A DNA stretch of 64,000 bases from Congzhengia sp045635085 (GCA_045635085.1 JAZRBM010000008.1:145420-209419); one strand, 5' to 3'. Counted from the stretch's first letter, positions 25,759-34,494 are shown. Numbers and translations are program-made. Notes: a model not told the origin generated them from the letters alone.

Positions 25759-26766
25759 TTATAATATGTTTACGCCGCTTGCCTGGCATACGTTAAGTGT
25801 GTATTCATCCCAGATGCTCGACTGAACCTCGCCAATGTGAGCGCAGCCTAAAATCAGCATACAAAGTCTTGATTGACCGATGCCGCCGCCTATAGTAAGT
25901 GGCAATTCATCGTTTAAAAGCATCTTATGAAATGGGAGATTTCGTCTGTCGTCACACCCTGAAATAGTGAGTTGTTTGTCAAGTGCTGCCCTGTCTACAC
26001 GGATGCCCATTGATGAAATTTCAACCGCACAGTCTAAGGTTTCGTGCCAGAAGAAAATATCGCCGTTTAGTGTCCAGTCGTCGTAGTCAGGTGCTCTTCC
26101 GTCGTGTGGCTTTCCTGATTTTAGTTTGCCACCAATTTGCATAATAAATGCAGTTTTGTGTACTTTTACAAAAGCGTTCTCGCGTTCTTTTGCGGTCAGG
26201 TCAGGGTACATATTTTCAAGCTCCTGTGTTGTGATAAATGCAACATCACGACACAGATGTGTTTTGAGCTGTGGAAAGCGTGTGTGCAACAGGTCGCTCG
26301 TTTCGCAGATAGCGCCTACTATTGCATCAACTACTTTTTTCAAATATTCAATATTACGCTTTTCTTTTGTAATGATTTTTTCCCAGTCCCACTGGTCAAC
26401 ATATATTGAATGCAGATTATCAAGCTCTTCATCGCGTCTTATTGCGTTCATATCAGTATACAAACCGTTGCCAACTGCAAAATCATACTGTTTAAGAGCA
26501 AGTCTTTTCCATTTAGCCAGTGAGTGAACAATCTGGGCGTTTGCTCCAACTGCGGGAATATCAAATGTTACAGGACGTTCAAAACCATTTAAATTATCGT
26601 TAAGGCCTGAATTTTCAGCAACAAACAAAGGTGCTGTGACTCTTTTTAAATTAAGTGCATCTGCAAACTCTTTCTGAAATGTCGACTTGATATTAGATAT
26701 AGCTCTTTGCATGTCATAAGTGTCAAGAGCAGCCTTATATCCTTCTGGTATAAAGGTTTTGTTCAT
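25759..26766 (-). CDS. asnA: Aspartate--ammonia ligase (asparagine synthetase A)
   Basis: A 335-residue ammonia-dependent asparagine synthetase related to class II tRNA synthetases: aspartate + NH3 + ATP gives asparagine + AMP. Family signatures visible: FVAENSGLNDNLNGFERPV, YVDQWDWEKII, HDGRAPDYDDW and TIGGGIGQSRLCMLIL. Length matches AsnA. ATG 26766 has AGGAG 6-8 bases upstream. It is placed between an AspRS and AsnRS, so the operon supplies asparagine and both charged tRNAs. Confidence 0.95.
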   Translation of the reverse strand: MNKTFIPEGYKAALDTYDMQRAISNIKSTFQKEFADALNLKRVTAPLFVAENSGLNDNLNGFERPVTFDIPAVGANAQIVHSLAKWKRLALKQYDFAVGNGLYTDMNAIRRDEELDNLHSIYVDQWDWEKIITKEKRNIEYLKKVVDAIVGAICETSDLLHTRFPQLKTHLCRDVAFITTQELENMYPDLTAKERENAFVKVHKTAFIMQIGGKLKSGKPHDGRAPDYDDWTLNGDIFFWHETLDCAVEISSMGIRVDRAALDKQLTISGCDDRRNLPFHKMLLNDELPLTIGGGIGQSRLCMLILGCAHIGEVQSSIWDEYTLNVCQASGVNIL

Positions 26767-26788
26767 GGTAATCAACTCCTGTTACGAT

Positions 26789-28123
26789 TTATGGGTTTAG
26801 TCTGTTAGGTCCACGGAAGATGAACATTGCATCTTTAATGTGCAGGCCGAGCAGAAGCATTGTAAATCTGTCGATACCGAGACCGAATCCACCGTGTGGA
26901 GGGCAACCGTATCTGAAAAACTCGAGGTAAAATTCAACGTCTTTAGCCAAGCCTTTTTCTTCTGCCTGTTTCTTTAATATATCATAGCGGTGCTCACGCT
27001 GAGCGCCTGTTGTAATTTCTACGCCGCGCCAGATAAGGTCGTAGCCCAAAGGCATTCCTTTTTCGTCTCTCATGTGGTAGAATGCTCTTTTTTCTGCGTT
27101 AAAATCGGTTACAAATAAGAACTCGTGGTTAAAATGTTTCTTTACCCACTCAAAGCTTAAGCGCTCTGCATCTGTGGTCAGGTCGCCTTTTTCAGAATCG
27201 GGTACCGTGTAGCCGAAATCTTTTTCAAGAGCATCATATAGCTCTGATAGAGTTACAATCGGGAATGGTTGTTTAGGAACTATAATTTCTGTTCCGAACA
27301 CCTCTTTGATTTCTTCACCGTATTTTTCATTTACCTTATCTAAAGCATATGTCAGAATATTTTCTTCCATCTTCATTACGTCGCAATATGACTCAATGTA
27401 GCTAATCTCTAAGTCAAAGCCCGTAAATTCTGTTGTGTGTTTGCTTGTGTAGGATTTTTCTGCACGAAATACAGGACCTATCTCAAAAATCTTTTCAAAG
27501 CCACTTGCCATAGCCATTTGCTTGTAAAACTGCGGGCTTTGAGCAAGGTATGCACTTCTGTCAAAGTACTTAACTTCAAAAACATCAGAACCGCTTTCAC
27601 TTGCTGTGCCGATTAGCTTTGGCGAGTGGATTTCTATAAAGTTATTATCTATTAAATATTCACGCATTGCGCCGACTAATGCAGTCTGTACTTTAAACAT
27701 AAGTTGATTTTCGTCTGTTCTTAAGTCAATCCAGCGAAAATCAATTCTTTGGTCGATGCTTGAGCGTTCAACTGCCTGTTTTTTCTTTGTGGCAGGAATT
27801 TCTTTTCTTGTGATTGGCAGAGCATCGGCAACGCTTTCTACGATTAGTTCATCAGGAAGGATTTCAATACCGCCCATTTTAACATATTCGTTTTCAATAA
27901 CCTTACCGATAACAGTGATAACACTGTCGCCTGTCAGTATATCCAGTGAGCTTTCCATTTCGGGGTGTAGCTCTTTTTCAACAGTTATCTGAATTTTGCC
28001 TGTTATGTCTTTTAATATGATAAATGCCATGGCTTTTGAGTTTCTGAAGTTTTCGATAAAGCCCTGAACCTTCACTGTTTTGCCGATATTGTCTTTTATA
28101 TCTTTTACATAAGTTCTCATCAT
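26789..28123 (-). CDS. aspS: Aspartyl-tRNA synthetase, archaeal-type (short, no GAD insertion)
   Basis: A 444-residue class IIb synthetase. The OB-fold domain (KTVKVQGFIENFRNSKAMAFIIL) is followed by FRAEKSYTSKHTTEFTGFDLE (motif 2 region) and GGFGLGIDRFTMLLLG (motif 3), ending in FRGPNRLNP. It lacks the 120-residue GAD insertion of ordinary bacterial AspRS (about 590 residues) and looks like the archaeal/eukaryotic type, often called AspRS2. This type may be non-discriminating, charging tRNA-Asn with Asp as well; that cannot be decided here. ATG 28123 follows GGAGGG by 7 bases. First gene of its operon. Confidence 0.88.
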   Translation of the reverse strand: MMRTYVKDIKDNIGKTVKVQGFIENFRNSKAMAFIILKDITGKIQITVEKELHPEMESSLDILTGDSVITVIGKVIENEYVKMGGIEILPDELIVESVADALPITRKEIPATKKKQAVERSSIDQRIDFRWIDLRTDENQLMFKVQTALVGAMREYLIDNNFIEIHSPKLIGTASESGSDVFEVKYFDRSAYLAQSPQFYKQMAMASGFEKIFEIGPVFRAEKSYTSKHTTEFTGFDLEISYIESYCDVMKMEENILTYALDKVNEKYGEEIKEVFGTEIIVPKQPFPIVTLSELYDALEKDFGYTVPDSEKGDLTTDAERLSFEWVKKHFNHEFLFVTDFNAEKRAFYHMRDEKGMPLGYDLIWRGVEITTGAQREHRYDILKKQAEEKGLAKDVEFYLEFFRYGCPPHGGFGLGIDRFTMLLLGLHIKDAMFIFRGPNRLNP

Positions 28124-28171
28124 TGAGAATCCCTCCAATGCAAAAATTTTCAATTATAACTATACCCAATT

Positions 28172-28201
28172 ATTATATCACTATTTTCGTGTTTTTGTCA
28201 A
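28172..28201 (-). promoter_or_regulatory. Promoter of aspS-asnA-asnS
   Basis: On the minus strand TTGACA (28201-28196) and TATAAT (28177-28172) are both perfect, 18 bases apart. The leader to aspS is only about 40 bases, so no T-box is present. Confidence 0.8.
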
Positions 28202-28236
28202 TGTAAATTTAGTTAAATGAAGTTTTATAAAATAAT

Positions 28237-28263
28237 AAGGCTGCAGCACTTTGCTGCAGCCTT
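28237..28263 (-). terminator. Terminator after rplT
   Basis: AAGGCTGCAGCA (28237-28248) pairs with TGCTGCAGCCTT (28252-28263); the minus strand continues into an AT-rich run with several T. Confidence 0.8.
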
Positions 28264-28279
28264 TAAGATGTAATTTTTA

Positions 28280-28636
28280 TTATTTTAAAGCAGCCTTTGC
28301 CTGTTCAACCAATGCAGCAAATGCAGCCTTGTCTGAAACTGCGATTTCAGCTAACATTTTGCGGTTCATTTCGATGCCTGCTTTCTTTAAACCGTTCATA
28401 AATGTTGAGTAGTTCATGCCGTTTACCTTAGCCTGAGCTGAGATTCTGGCAATCCAAAGCTGACGGAAGTTTCTCTTCTTTAACTTACGACCAACGTATG
28501 CATAAGATAATGATTTCATTACAGCTTCTTTAGCTGTTCTGAACTGCTTGCTTTTAGCACCTCTGTAGCCTTTTGCTAATTTTAATATTCTTTTATGTCT
28601 TTTGCGCGTGGTGAGAGCGCCCTTAATTCTTGCCAT
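28280..28636 (-). CDS. rplT: Ribosomal protein bL20
   Basis: A 118-residue large-subunit protein needed early in 50S assembly. The basic N-terminus (ARIKGALTTRKRHKRILKLAKGYRGAKSK) and the helical core (LSYAYVGRKLKKRNFRQLWIARI) are diagnostic. Length is exactly typical. GGAGG precedes the ATG. Third gene of infC-rpmI-rplT; in Firmicutes L20 represses its own operon through the leader. Confidence 0.97.
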   Translation of the reverse strand: MARIKGALTTRKRHKRILKLAKGYRGAKSKQFRTAKEAVMKSLSYAYVGRKLKKRNFRQLWIARISAQAKVNGMNYSTFMNGLKKAGIEMNRKMLAEIAVSDKAAFAALVEQAKAALK

Positions 28637-28673
28637 TTGTTGTTACCTCCAAAATTTTAATATTTTTTGCGAA

Positions 28674-28871
28674 TTACTTATAAGGAATTAACTTCTTTAA
28701 TGTTTTTAAATTCGCGCTGGACGCATATGCACCCTTTCTTAAATTTCTCTTTCTCTTAGTAGATTTCTTTGTGAGAATGTGACTTGTAAAAGCGTGGTTC
28801 ATTTTGATTTTACCGTTTTTTGTAACTCTAAATCTCTTTGCACTCGCTCTATGTGTTTTGATTTTAGGCAT
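28674..28871 (-). CDS. rpmI: Ribosomal protein bL35
   Basis: A 65-residue basic protein beginning MPKIKTHRASAKRF and ending LKTLKKLIPYK, as in all bL35. ATG 28871 gives the standard length; an in-frame upstream start at 28925 would add 18 residues over the infC end and is rejected. Its RBS (GGAAGGGG) overlaps the infC stop region. Confidence 0.96.
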   Translation of the reverse strand: MPKIKTHRASAKRFRVTKNGKIKMNHAFTSHILTKKSTKRKRNLRKGAYASSANLKTLKKLIPYK

Positions 28872-28896
28872 TTTTATAACCCCTTCCAAAAATTTT

Positions 28897-29418
28897 TTAT
28901 TTAGCTGTGCCCTTTGGGGACACAAGCATACTCATATTCTTGCCCTCAAGCTTTGCAGGTTTATCAACAACGCCAACCTCTTCGACATAGTCTTTAAACC
29001 TGTCTAAAAGCTGCTTTCCTAAATCGCTGTGATGTACCTCACGGCCACGGAAACGAACTGTGATTTTAACCTTTTCGCCTGCTGATAAGAACTTCTTAAC
29101 GTGATTTGCTTTAGTCTCAAAATCGTGGTTATCGATAGACGGAGAAAGTCTGATTTCTTTAACAGAAATAACCTTTTGGTTTTTCTTGTTTTCTTTGTCG
29201 CGCTTTGAAAGCTCAAACTTATACTTGCCATAGTCCATGATTTTACATACTGGTGGCTCCGCCTTAGGAGCGATCAGGACAAGGTCATAGTTTTTAGCGT
29301 ACGCCTGTTCTAAAGCGTCTTTAGCTGATGTGATGCCTATTGGCTCTCCATCAGGACCGACCAGACGAACTTCTTTGCATTTGATTTCTTCGTTAATCAA
29401 TAATTCTTGCTTACTAAT
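28897..29418 (-). CDS. infC: Translation initiation factor IF-3, probable AUU start
   Basis: A 173-residue IF-3. The N-domain has VRLVGPDGEPIGI and DLVLIAPKAEPPVCKIMDYGKYKFE, the linker is lysine-rich, and the C-domain has KEIRLSPSIDNHDFETK and VTVRFRGRE (as VKITVRFRGRE). There is no ATG, GTG or TTG at the expected start. ATT at 29418 lies 8 bases after GGAGGT and gives (M)SKQELLINEEI, matching the usual N-terminus; a TTG at 29400 has no RBS. AUU starts allow IF-3 to limit its own synthesis. First gene of infC-rpmI-rplT. Confidence 0.93.
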   Translation of the reverse strand: MSKQELLINEEIKCKEVRLVGPDGEPIGITSAKDALEQAYAKNYDLVLIAPKAEPPVCKIMDYGKYKFELSKRDKENKKNQKVISVKEIRLSPSIDNHDFETKANHVKKFLSAGEKVKITVRFRGREVHHSDLGKQLLDRFKDYVEEVGVVDKPAKLEGKNMSMLVSPKGTAK

Positions 29419-29573
29419 GGAAAAACACCTCCAAAAATTTTAAAAAAACTCGCTTTTAAGACATAAAAATAAGCGGACAGATACCTGTCCGCTAAAATAC
29501 TCAGTAAAGAAAAAGTATCAACCATTTTGGCGATTGCCTGATGGTGAGAAGCGAACAAGCCTCTACTTAATGC
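29419..29573 (-). promoter_or_regulatory. Leader of infC-rpmI-rplT with attenuator (L20 leader-like)
   Basis: About 155 bases lie between the predicted transcription start and the infC AUU. The leader holds a stretch reading TTGTTCGCTTCTCACCA on the minus strand, similar to Firmicute IF-3 operon leaders. A terminator hairpin follows: AGCGGACAG and CTGTCCGCT (29493-29472), then TATTTTT. This is the expected arrangement for attenuation by ribosomal protein L20; the detailed fold was not computed. Confidence 0.6.
29472..29493 (-). terminator. Attenuator hairpin in the infC leader
   Basis: A 9-bp perfect stem with a GTAT loop followed on the minus strand by TATTTTTATG. It is upstream of infC, so it acts as an attenuator, not an operon end. 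Confidence 0.75.
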
Positions 29574-29579
29574 TTAATT

Positions 29580-29608
29580 ATAATAACACAACAAAAACAT
29601 TTTGTCAA
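29580..29608 (-). promoter_or_regulatory. Promoter of infC-rpmI-rplT
   Basis: TTGACA (29608-29603), 17 bases, TATTAT (29585-29580) on the minus strand. Confidence 0.7.
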
Positions 29609-29681
29609 CAACTTTTTTAAAAAAAGTGTCACCAATCATTGACAATTATACAATTGATTTGCTAAAAAAGTGAAATTAAAA

Positions 29682-29710
29682 TTGACTATTTTATTGCTAT
29701 GTGGTATAAT
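29682..29710 (+). promoter_or_regulatory. Promoter of the GH26-like gene
   Basis: TTGACT (29682-29687), 17 bases, TATAAT (29705-29710). Divergent from the infC promoter. Confidence 0.75.
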
Positions 29711-29762
29711 TCAACTGCGTGCTGTGGCACGGTCAGTTCGATAAATTGTCAGGAGTAAAGTA

Positions 29763-31478
29763 ATGAATAAATTATTTAAAAACAAGGCTTTTTTAATATC
29801 TATATCATCGCTTGTGACATTGATAATTATTATAGGATGTCTCTTTGGAATAGGCGAGGTTCGAATAAGGCTTAAAGGTGTGTTAGAGCGTGCATTCCCT
29901 GATAAATTCGGGCAAAGCATTTACTATATCAATAATGTAAAGAGCGACACTGTAAGCCAGATGGACTTTTTGGTAAATGATGTGCGAGAAGTAAAGATAA
30001 ATAGCCAAAGAAGCTATCTCATAAATCATTCGCGTGGCTTTGCACTCGGATTTCCAAATGATGCAGAGTATGATTTTTCTGCCGCTCAAGAATACATAAA
30101 TGTTAGTTGTGAAAAATTTTCTGCGGTAGTTTCTAAAGAGTATACTACATATGCCCCCGGTGTTGAGGAAAGTAAAAGATACGTTTCAGAGTGTATTAAT
30201 AAATATATCCTAAGCGAAAAGTATTTAAAAGAAAACACCATTACACTCCACAAAAACGATACAGAAACAGTGGGAGATTATCCGGTTCAGATTATAGCAC
30301 TCACAAGAACTCCTGAAGCAGGAAGTAAGTGTGTTGATAACACTTATGTTTATTGCTATATTTACAAAGATGATGTTCTGTTTTATCGTATAATGTTTAA
30401 GGCAAGAGAGTATGATAGTGAGCTTTTAGAAGAAGTGTATAAAACACTAGAGTCATTTACTGAGGATGTAATGGTAAAGGGCGTATCTGATACTTTTGCA
30501 GAGTTTTACCCCGTGATAAATGATGACTGGAACGAAAAAACCAAGGCGTTATATGAAGATATTGTAAATTCCAAAGAGTGTAAATGGGGAGTATTTGTAC
30601 CAAGAGCGGTGCTTCAGAATAACTACCGCGATGTGTTGTCGTTAGAGGAAAAGGTGGCATCTAAATTTGACGGGGTGCTAGAATATATGTTTTTATGTGA
30701 TGAAGTGCCAAAAGAGGGTATGAAGTCTGCGTTTGCTGATGGAAAGATTATAGAGCTTACTTTGCAGACTGCTAACGCCATGCACGCAAATCTAGATGGA
30801 CACAACCCTATGTTTGACATAATAGACGGAAAGTATGATGAAAAAATTTCAAAAATAGCACGGGACATAAAGGAACTTCACAGCCCAGTATTATTCCGTT
30901 TAAATAATGAGATGAACTCTGATTGGGTAGGATATTCTGCTGCAGCTTGTCTTACTGACCCTGAAATTTATGTTGCGGTATGGAGAAGAATATATGACAT
31001 TTTTGAAAAGGAAAATGTCGATAACGCCATATGGGTATTTAACCCTAACGATGAAACATTTCCGCCCAACGGATACAATGCATCTATGGCATATTATCCC
31101 GGCAATGAATATGTGCACATATTTGGCATAACGGGGTATAACACGGGCACATATTATGAAAAGGAACATGGAGAGCGCTGGAGAACATTTGACGAAATTT
31201 ATACAAACATTACAGAGCATTCTGAAAAAACCTACGGGAATTTTCCGTGGATTATCACTGAATTTGCATCAAGCTCAATTGGTGGTGATAAGGCAGAGTG
31301 GATTAATGATATGTTTGAAAGTTTAAAGGATTATCCGCATATTAAGATGGCGTTTTGGTTTAACGCTGCAGACTATGATGAACGTCCGGAAAAAGAAGGG
31401 TGCGTTGCGCGGCCTTACTGGCTTGATGAAACAGATAAAACAACACAAGCATTTAAAAATGGACTAAGGAAGAAATAA
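29763..31478 (+). CDS. Membrane-anchored GH26-like glycoside hydrolase
   Basis: A 571-residue protein with a single N-terminal membrane segment (residues about 9-30, FLISISSLVTLIIIIGCLFGIG) without a cleavage site, a middle region of about 210 residues of unknown fold, and a C-terminal TIM-barrel-like domain. The barrel carries RLNNEMNSDW, with likely acid/base Glu383, and IITEFASSS, with likely nucleophile Glu500, the spacing and context seen in GH26 beta-mannanases. It probably acts outside the cell, attached to the membrane. Substrate unknown; the middle domain may bind carbohydrate. The next gene, malic enzyme, starts 14 bases later and is probably co-transcribed. Confidence 0.7.
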   Translation: MNKLFKNKAFLISISSLVTLIIIIGCLFGIGEVRIRLKGVLERAFPDKFGQSIYYINNVKSDTVSQMDFLVNDVREVKINSQRSYLINHSRGFALGFPNDAEYDFSAAQEYINVSCEKFSAVVSKEYTTYAPGVEESKRYVSECINKYILSEKYLKENTITLHKNDTETVGDYPVQIIALTRTPEAGSKCVDNTYVYCYIYKDDVLFYRIMFKAREYDSELLEEVYKTLESFTEDVMVKGVSDTFAEFYPVINDDWNEKTKALYEDIVNSKECKWGVFVPRAVLQNNYRDVLSLEEKVASKFDGVLEYMFLCDEVPKEGMKSAFADGKIIELTLQTANAMHANLDGHNPMFDIIDGKYDEKISKIARDIKELHSPVLFRLNNEMNSDWVGYSAAACLTDPEIYVAVWRRIYDIFEKENVDNAIWVFNPNDETFPPNGYNASMAYYPGNEYVHIFGITGYNTGTYYEKEHGERWRTFDEIYTNITEHSEKTYGNFPWIITEFASSSIGGDKAEWINDMFESLKDYPHIKMAFWFNAADYDERPEKEGCVARPYWLDETDKTTQAFKNGLRKK

Positions 31479-31492
31479 TCGGAGGATTGACA

Positions 31493-32665
31493 ATGGATAT
31501 TAAAAAAGAGGCTTTAAAAAAGCACTACGACTGGAACGGAAAAATTGAGGTAGTTTCAAAAGTGCCTGTTAAGTGTTCAGAGGACTTATCACTTGCCTAC
31601 ACTCCTGGGGTTGCTGAACCCTGCCTGGTTATAAAAGACGATGTAAGCAAATCGTATGAGCTTACACGCCGCAACAATCTGGTTGCGGTCATAACAGACG
31701 GTACAGCAGTGTTAGGCCTTGGAGATATAGGTCCTGAAGCAGGTATGCCCGTTATGGAGGGAAAGTGCGTGCTGTTTAAGGAATTTGCAGATGTTGATGC
31801 GTTTCCTTTATGTGTAAAAACAAAGGATGTAGACGAGATAGTTTCGACCATATATAATATTTCAGGCAGCTTCGGAGGAATAAATTTAGAGGATATTGCC
31901 GCACCGAGGTGCTTTGAAATTGAAAGAAAATTAAAAGAAATATGTGATATTCCTGTCTTTCACGATGACCAGCACGGCACAGCGATTGTGGTAGCAGCAG
32001 CAGCCATCAATGCATTAAAGGTTGTAAAGAAAGAATTAGATAAGGTAAAGATAGTTATTAATGGTGCAGGTTCTGCGGGGACGGCCATCTGCAGGCATCT
32101 TTTGATGGTTGGAGCAAAAAATATCGTAATGTGTGATAGATTTGGTATAATTTGTGAGGGAAACGAAACGCTTTCTGATGCTCACCGAGAGATCAGCAAA
32201 ATCACAAACAGAGAGAAAAAAACAGGTACACTTTCTGATGCTTTGGTTGGTGCTGATATATTTATTGGTGTTTCGGCTCCAAACATTTTAAACGAGGAAA
32301 TGATAAAATCTATGAATGACGATGCAATAGTTTTTCCTATGGCAAACCCGGTTCCGGAAATTATGCCTGATAAGGCACTTTTAGCCGGGGCAAAGGTTGT
32401 AGGCACGGGAAGGTCAGACTTTCCTAATCAAATAAACAATGTGCTGGCATTTCCGGGGATTTTCCGCGGGGCGCTTGATGTAAGAGCAAGTGACATAAAT
32501 GACGAGATGAAGGTTGCAGCATCATACGCTATTGCAGGACTTGTGGATGAGGGCGAGCTTTCATTTGATTACATATTGCCTAAGGCTTTTGATAAGCGTG
32601 TGGGAAAAGCAGTGGCAAAAGCGGTGGCAGAAGCTGCTAAAAAAAGCGGAGTTGCCCGTATATAG
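31493..32665 (+). CDS. NAD(P)-dependent malic enzyme
   Basis: A 390-residue short-form malic enzyme converting malate to pyruvate + CO2 with reduction of NAD(P). Motifs: LAYTPGVAEPC near the N-terminus, TDGTAVLGLGDIGPEAGMPVMEGK, FHDDQHGTAIVVAAA with the metal-binding Asp pair, the Rossmann VINGAGSAGTAICRHLL, and AMANPVPEI. It lacks the C-terminal phosphotransacetylase-like domain of MaeB. ATG 31493 follows GGAGG (31481-31485). A hairpin terminator follows. Confidence 0.92.
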   Translation: MDIKKEALKKHYDWNGKIEVVSKVPVKCSEDLSLAYTPGVAEPCLVIKDDVSKSYELTRRNNLVAVITDGTAVLGLGDIGPEAGMPVMEGKCVLFKEFADVDAFPLCVKTKDVDEIVSTIYNISGSFGGINLEDIAAPRCFEIERKLKEICDIPVFHDDQHGTAIVVAAAAINALKVVKKELDKVKIVINGAGSAGTAICRHLLMVGAKNIVMCDRFGIICEGNETLSDAHREISKITNREKKTGTLSDALVGADIFIGVSAPNILNEEMIKSMNDDAIVFPMANPVPEIMPDKALLAGAKVVGTGRSDFPNQINNVLAFPGIFRGALDVRASDINDEMKVAASYAIAGLVDEGELSFDYILPKAFDKRVGKAVAKAVAEAAKKSGVARI

Positions 32666-32671
32666 TAAAAT

Positions 32672-32704
32672 AAAAAACATCCCTTATCATAAGGGATGTT
32701 TTTT
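32672..32704. terminator. Bidirectional terminator between malic enzyme and the DUF3048 gene
   Basis: AAAAAACATCCCTTAT and ATAAGGGATGTTTTTT form a 16-bp stem around one base, with A- and T-runs on both sides, between two convergent genes. Confidence 0.88.
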
Positions 32705-32714
32705 ATTTTTGTCT

Positions 32715-33740
32715 TTATTGAGCAGGTGTTATGCTTTCAAATGTTGCTTCTACATATGTAGGAACAATCTGTATAAATGTGTTTCCGGGGTTTAATTTTA
32801 GCGGTGTTCCATCTTTTAGCGTGTACTCTGTCTTTGCTTCGCGGGAAGCCTTTGACCAGTTAATTTCAACTGCTTGTCCATCTGAAAAATAGTATCCTGT
32901 GCCTGAACCAATGTTCTTTAAATCCTGTCTGCCTTTATTTTCACTGTCAGGCAGGTTTACATTTTGCAATGTATACATAATGATATTTTTTGCACTCAGG
33001 GGTTCTTTTGTCTGCGAATCATGTGTTTTTCCGTTTACATAGCGGATAAAACGAGCCGAATCTTCGTCGTATTTATAATCAACTTTATAGAAGTTTGCAT
33101 AGGGTATAGAGATGGAAGAAACTGCTGTGCCGCCTGTTGGTGTCTCGTCTGTTTCTCTGTAGTTCGGCATATTGTTTTTTGTGTCGCGGCGGTAGTTTTT
33201 CTCATCGGCACGCAAGGAAAGCTTTTCGGTCGATGTATATAAGTTGTGCCATGTCTTGTCATAAGTATTATCGCGCCAAAATGAAGCGCCGTCTGATGTG
33301 ACACCGTTTATATTGTTTATTCCCAGAGCAGAAATGTCTTTTGCTGCTTTAGGGCTCCATCCTGCATGAGAATAGATGGCATCGTGTTCTAATGCATAGT
33401 CTAAAAAGTAATGTCTTGACGAACGGACGGGTCCAACCTTTTCAAGCTCAAAGTCTTTAAATAAAGCCATAAATCTTGTCGCTCTGCCCTCTACGACGAT
33501 TTCGTAAACCATATACGCATCTTCAAGTCCGATTTGCGGACGGGCAGCGTTTGTATCATTATCTATCATAAGTGCGATAGGTCTTACGTTTTCTTTTGAT
33601 TTCATTTCAGTATAGAACGGGTCTGCGTCAGGAACCTCTATGGCGTAGGGTTCATCTGTTGAGGTAGGCACGTTATTTTTACATGATGTAAAAGAAAGTA
33701 CTGTGGCCATGCAAAGTAAGAGCGATAAAAACTTTTTCAT
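32715..33740 (-). CDS. DUF3048 (YerB-like) lipoprotein
   Basis: A 341-residue exported lipoprotein: signal peptide with lipobox LSFTSC near residue 20, then a DUF3048 domain (RPIALMIDNDTNAARPQIGLEDAYMVYEIVVEGRATRFMALF, GPVRSSRHYFLDYALEHDAIYSHAGWSP). This is the family of B. subtilis YerB, of unknown function, extracellular face of the membrane. Its start overlaps the stop of the XTP pyrophosphatase gene by 4 bases (ATGA type), so the two are coupled. Confidence 0.88.
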   Translation of the reverse strand: MKKFLSLLLCMATVLSFTSCKNNVPTSTDEPYAIEVPDADPFYTEMKSKENVRPIALMIDNDTNAARPQIGLEDAYMVYEIVVEGRATRFMALFKDFELEKVGPVRSSRHYFLDYALEHDAIYSHAGWSPKAAKDISALGINNINGVTSDGASFWRDNTYDKTWHNLYTSTEKLSLRADEKNYRRDTKNNMPNYRETDETPTGGTAVSSISIPYANFYKVDYKYDEDSARFIRYVNGKTHDSQTKEPLSAKNIIMYTLQNVNLPDSENKGRQDLKNIGSGTGYYFSDGQAVEINWSKASREAKTEYTLKDGTPLKLNPGNTFIQIVPTYVEATFESITPAQ

Positions 33741-34336
33741 ATGATAAATTCTCCTTTTATTTTATTTAATAAAGCAACCAGGGCTGCTTTTCTGTGACTG
33801 ACTTCGTTTTTTTCCTCCAAAGACATTTCAGAGAATGTTTTTATGTGATTGATTGAGTAAAAATAAGGGTCGTATCCAAAACCGTTCTCGCCGCGCGGTG
33901 TTTCGCGCAAAATACCGGGACAACTAATGCCCTCTGCCTCGATTTTTGTGCCATCAGGAAGAAGCAGGCATACTGCACACGAAAACCTTGCAAATCTTTC
34001 ATCGGGAGGGACAGCACTCAGCTCTTTTGAGAGCTTTTTCACCTTTTCGCTATATGGTGTATCCTCTCCAGCGTATCTTGCAGAGTAAACACCTGGGCGT
34101 CCGCCTAATGCCTCTATCTCAAGTCCTGAATCATCTGCTAAAACAGCAAGGTCAGTAAGGCGTGAAATCGCACTTGCTTTTATGTAGGCGTTTTCAAGAA
34201 ATGTTTCTCCGTCTTCGCAAACGTCAATCTCGATGTTTACATCCTTTAGGGATACTATTTCAAAATCAGACAAAATCTCTTTGATTTCCCTGAGTTTTCC
34301 CTGATTTGTTGTTGCGGCTAAAATTGTCTTAATCAT
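33737..34336 (-). CDS. rdgB: XTP/dITP diphosphatase (HAM1/RdgB)
   Basis: A 199-residue nucleotide pyrophosphatase that removes non-canonical purine triphosphates (XTP, dITP). Signatures: ILAATTNQGKLREIKEIL at the start, VLADDSGLEIEALGGRPGVYSARYAG near residue 70, and GFGYDPYFY with the later EMSLEEKNEVSHRKAAL. The frame is open to 34399, but homologues begin at MIKTILAATT; ATG 34336 (or 34339) follows GGTGAG closely, so the RBS is poor and the start is slightly uncertain. Confidence 0.92.
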   Translation of the reverse strand: MIKTILAATTNQGKLREIKEILSDFEIVSLKDVNIEIDVCEDGETFLENAYIKASAISRLTDLAVLADDSGLEIEALGGRPGVYSARYAGEDTPYSEKVKKLSKELSAVPPDERFARFSCAVCLLLPDGTKIEAEGISCPGILRETPRGENGFGYDPYFYSINHIKTFSEMSLEEKNEVSHRKAALVALLNKIKGEFII

Positions 34337-34434
34337 CATCTCACCAACTTTTATGTATTGTCTTAAAAACATTTTATCACATTTATGAGCAAAATGCACA
34401 TTAAAATACTATTACAATTATTTTTAAAAAGTGC

Positions 34435-34463
34435 TTGTCTTTTTTCCGAAATCATAATATAAT
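34435..34463 (+). promoter_or_regulatory. Promoter upstream of the phosphofructokinase
   Basis: TTGTCT (34435-34440), 17 bases, TATAAT (34458-34463). If used, the transcript has a leader of about 195 bases. Confidence 0.55.
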
Positions 34464-34494
34464 TAATACATACAGAATTTTATTTCATAAAATT

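Noticed and set aside
28872..28925. 18-residue N-terminal extension of bL35
   Set aside because: bL35 begins MPKIKTHR in all bacteria; the extension overlaps infC.
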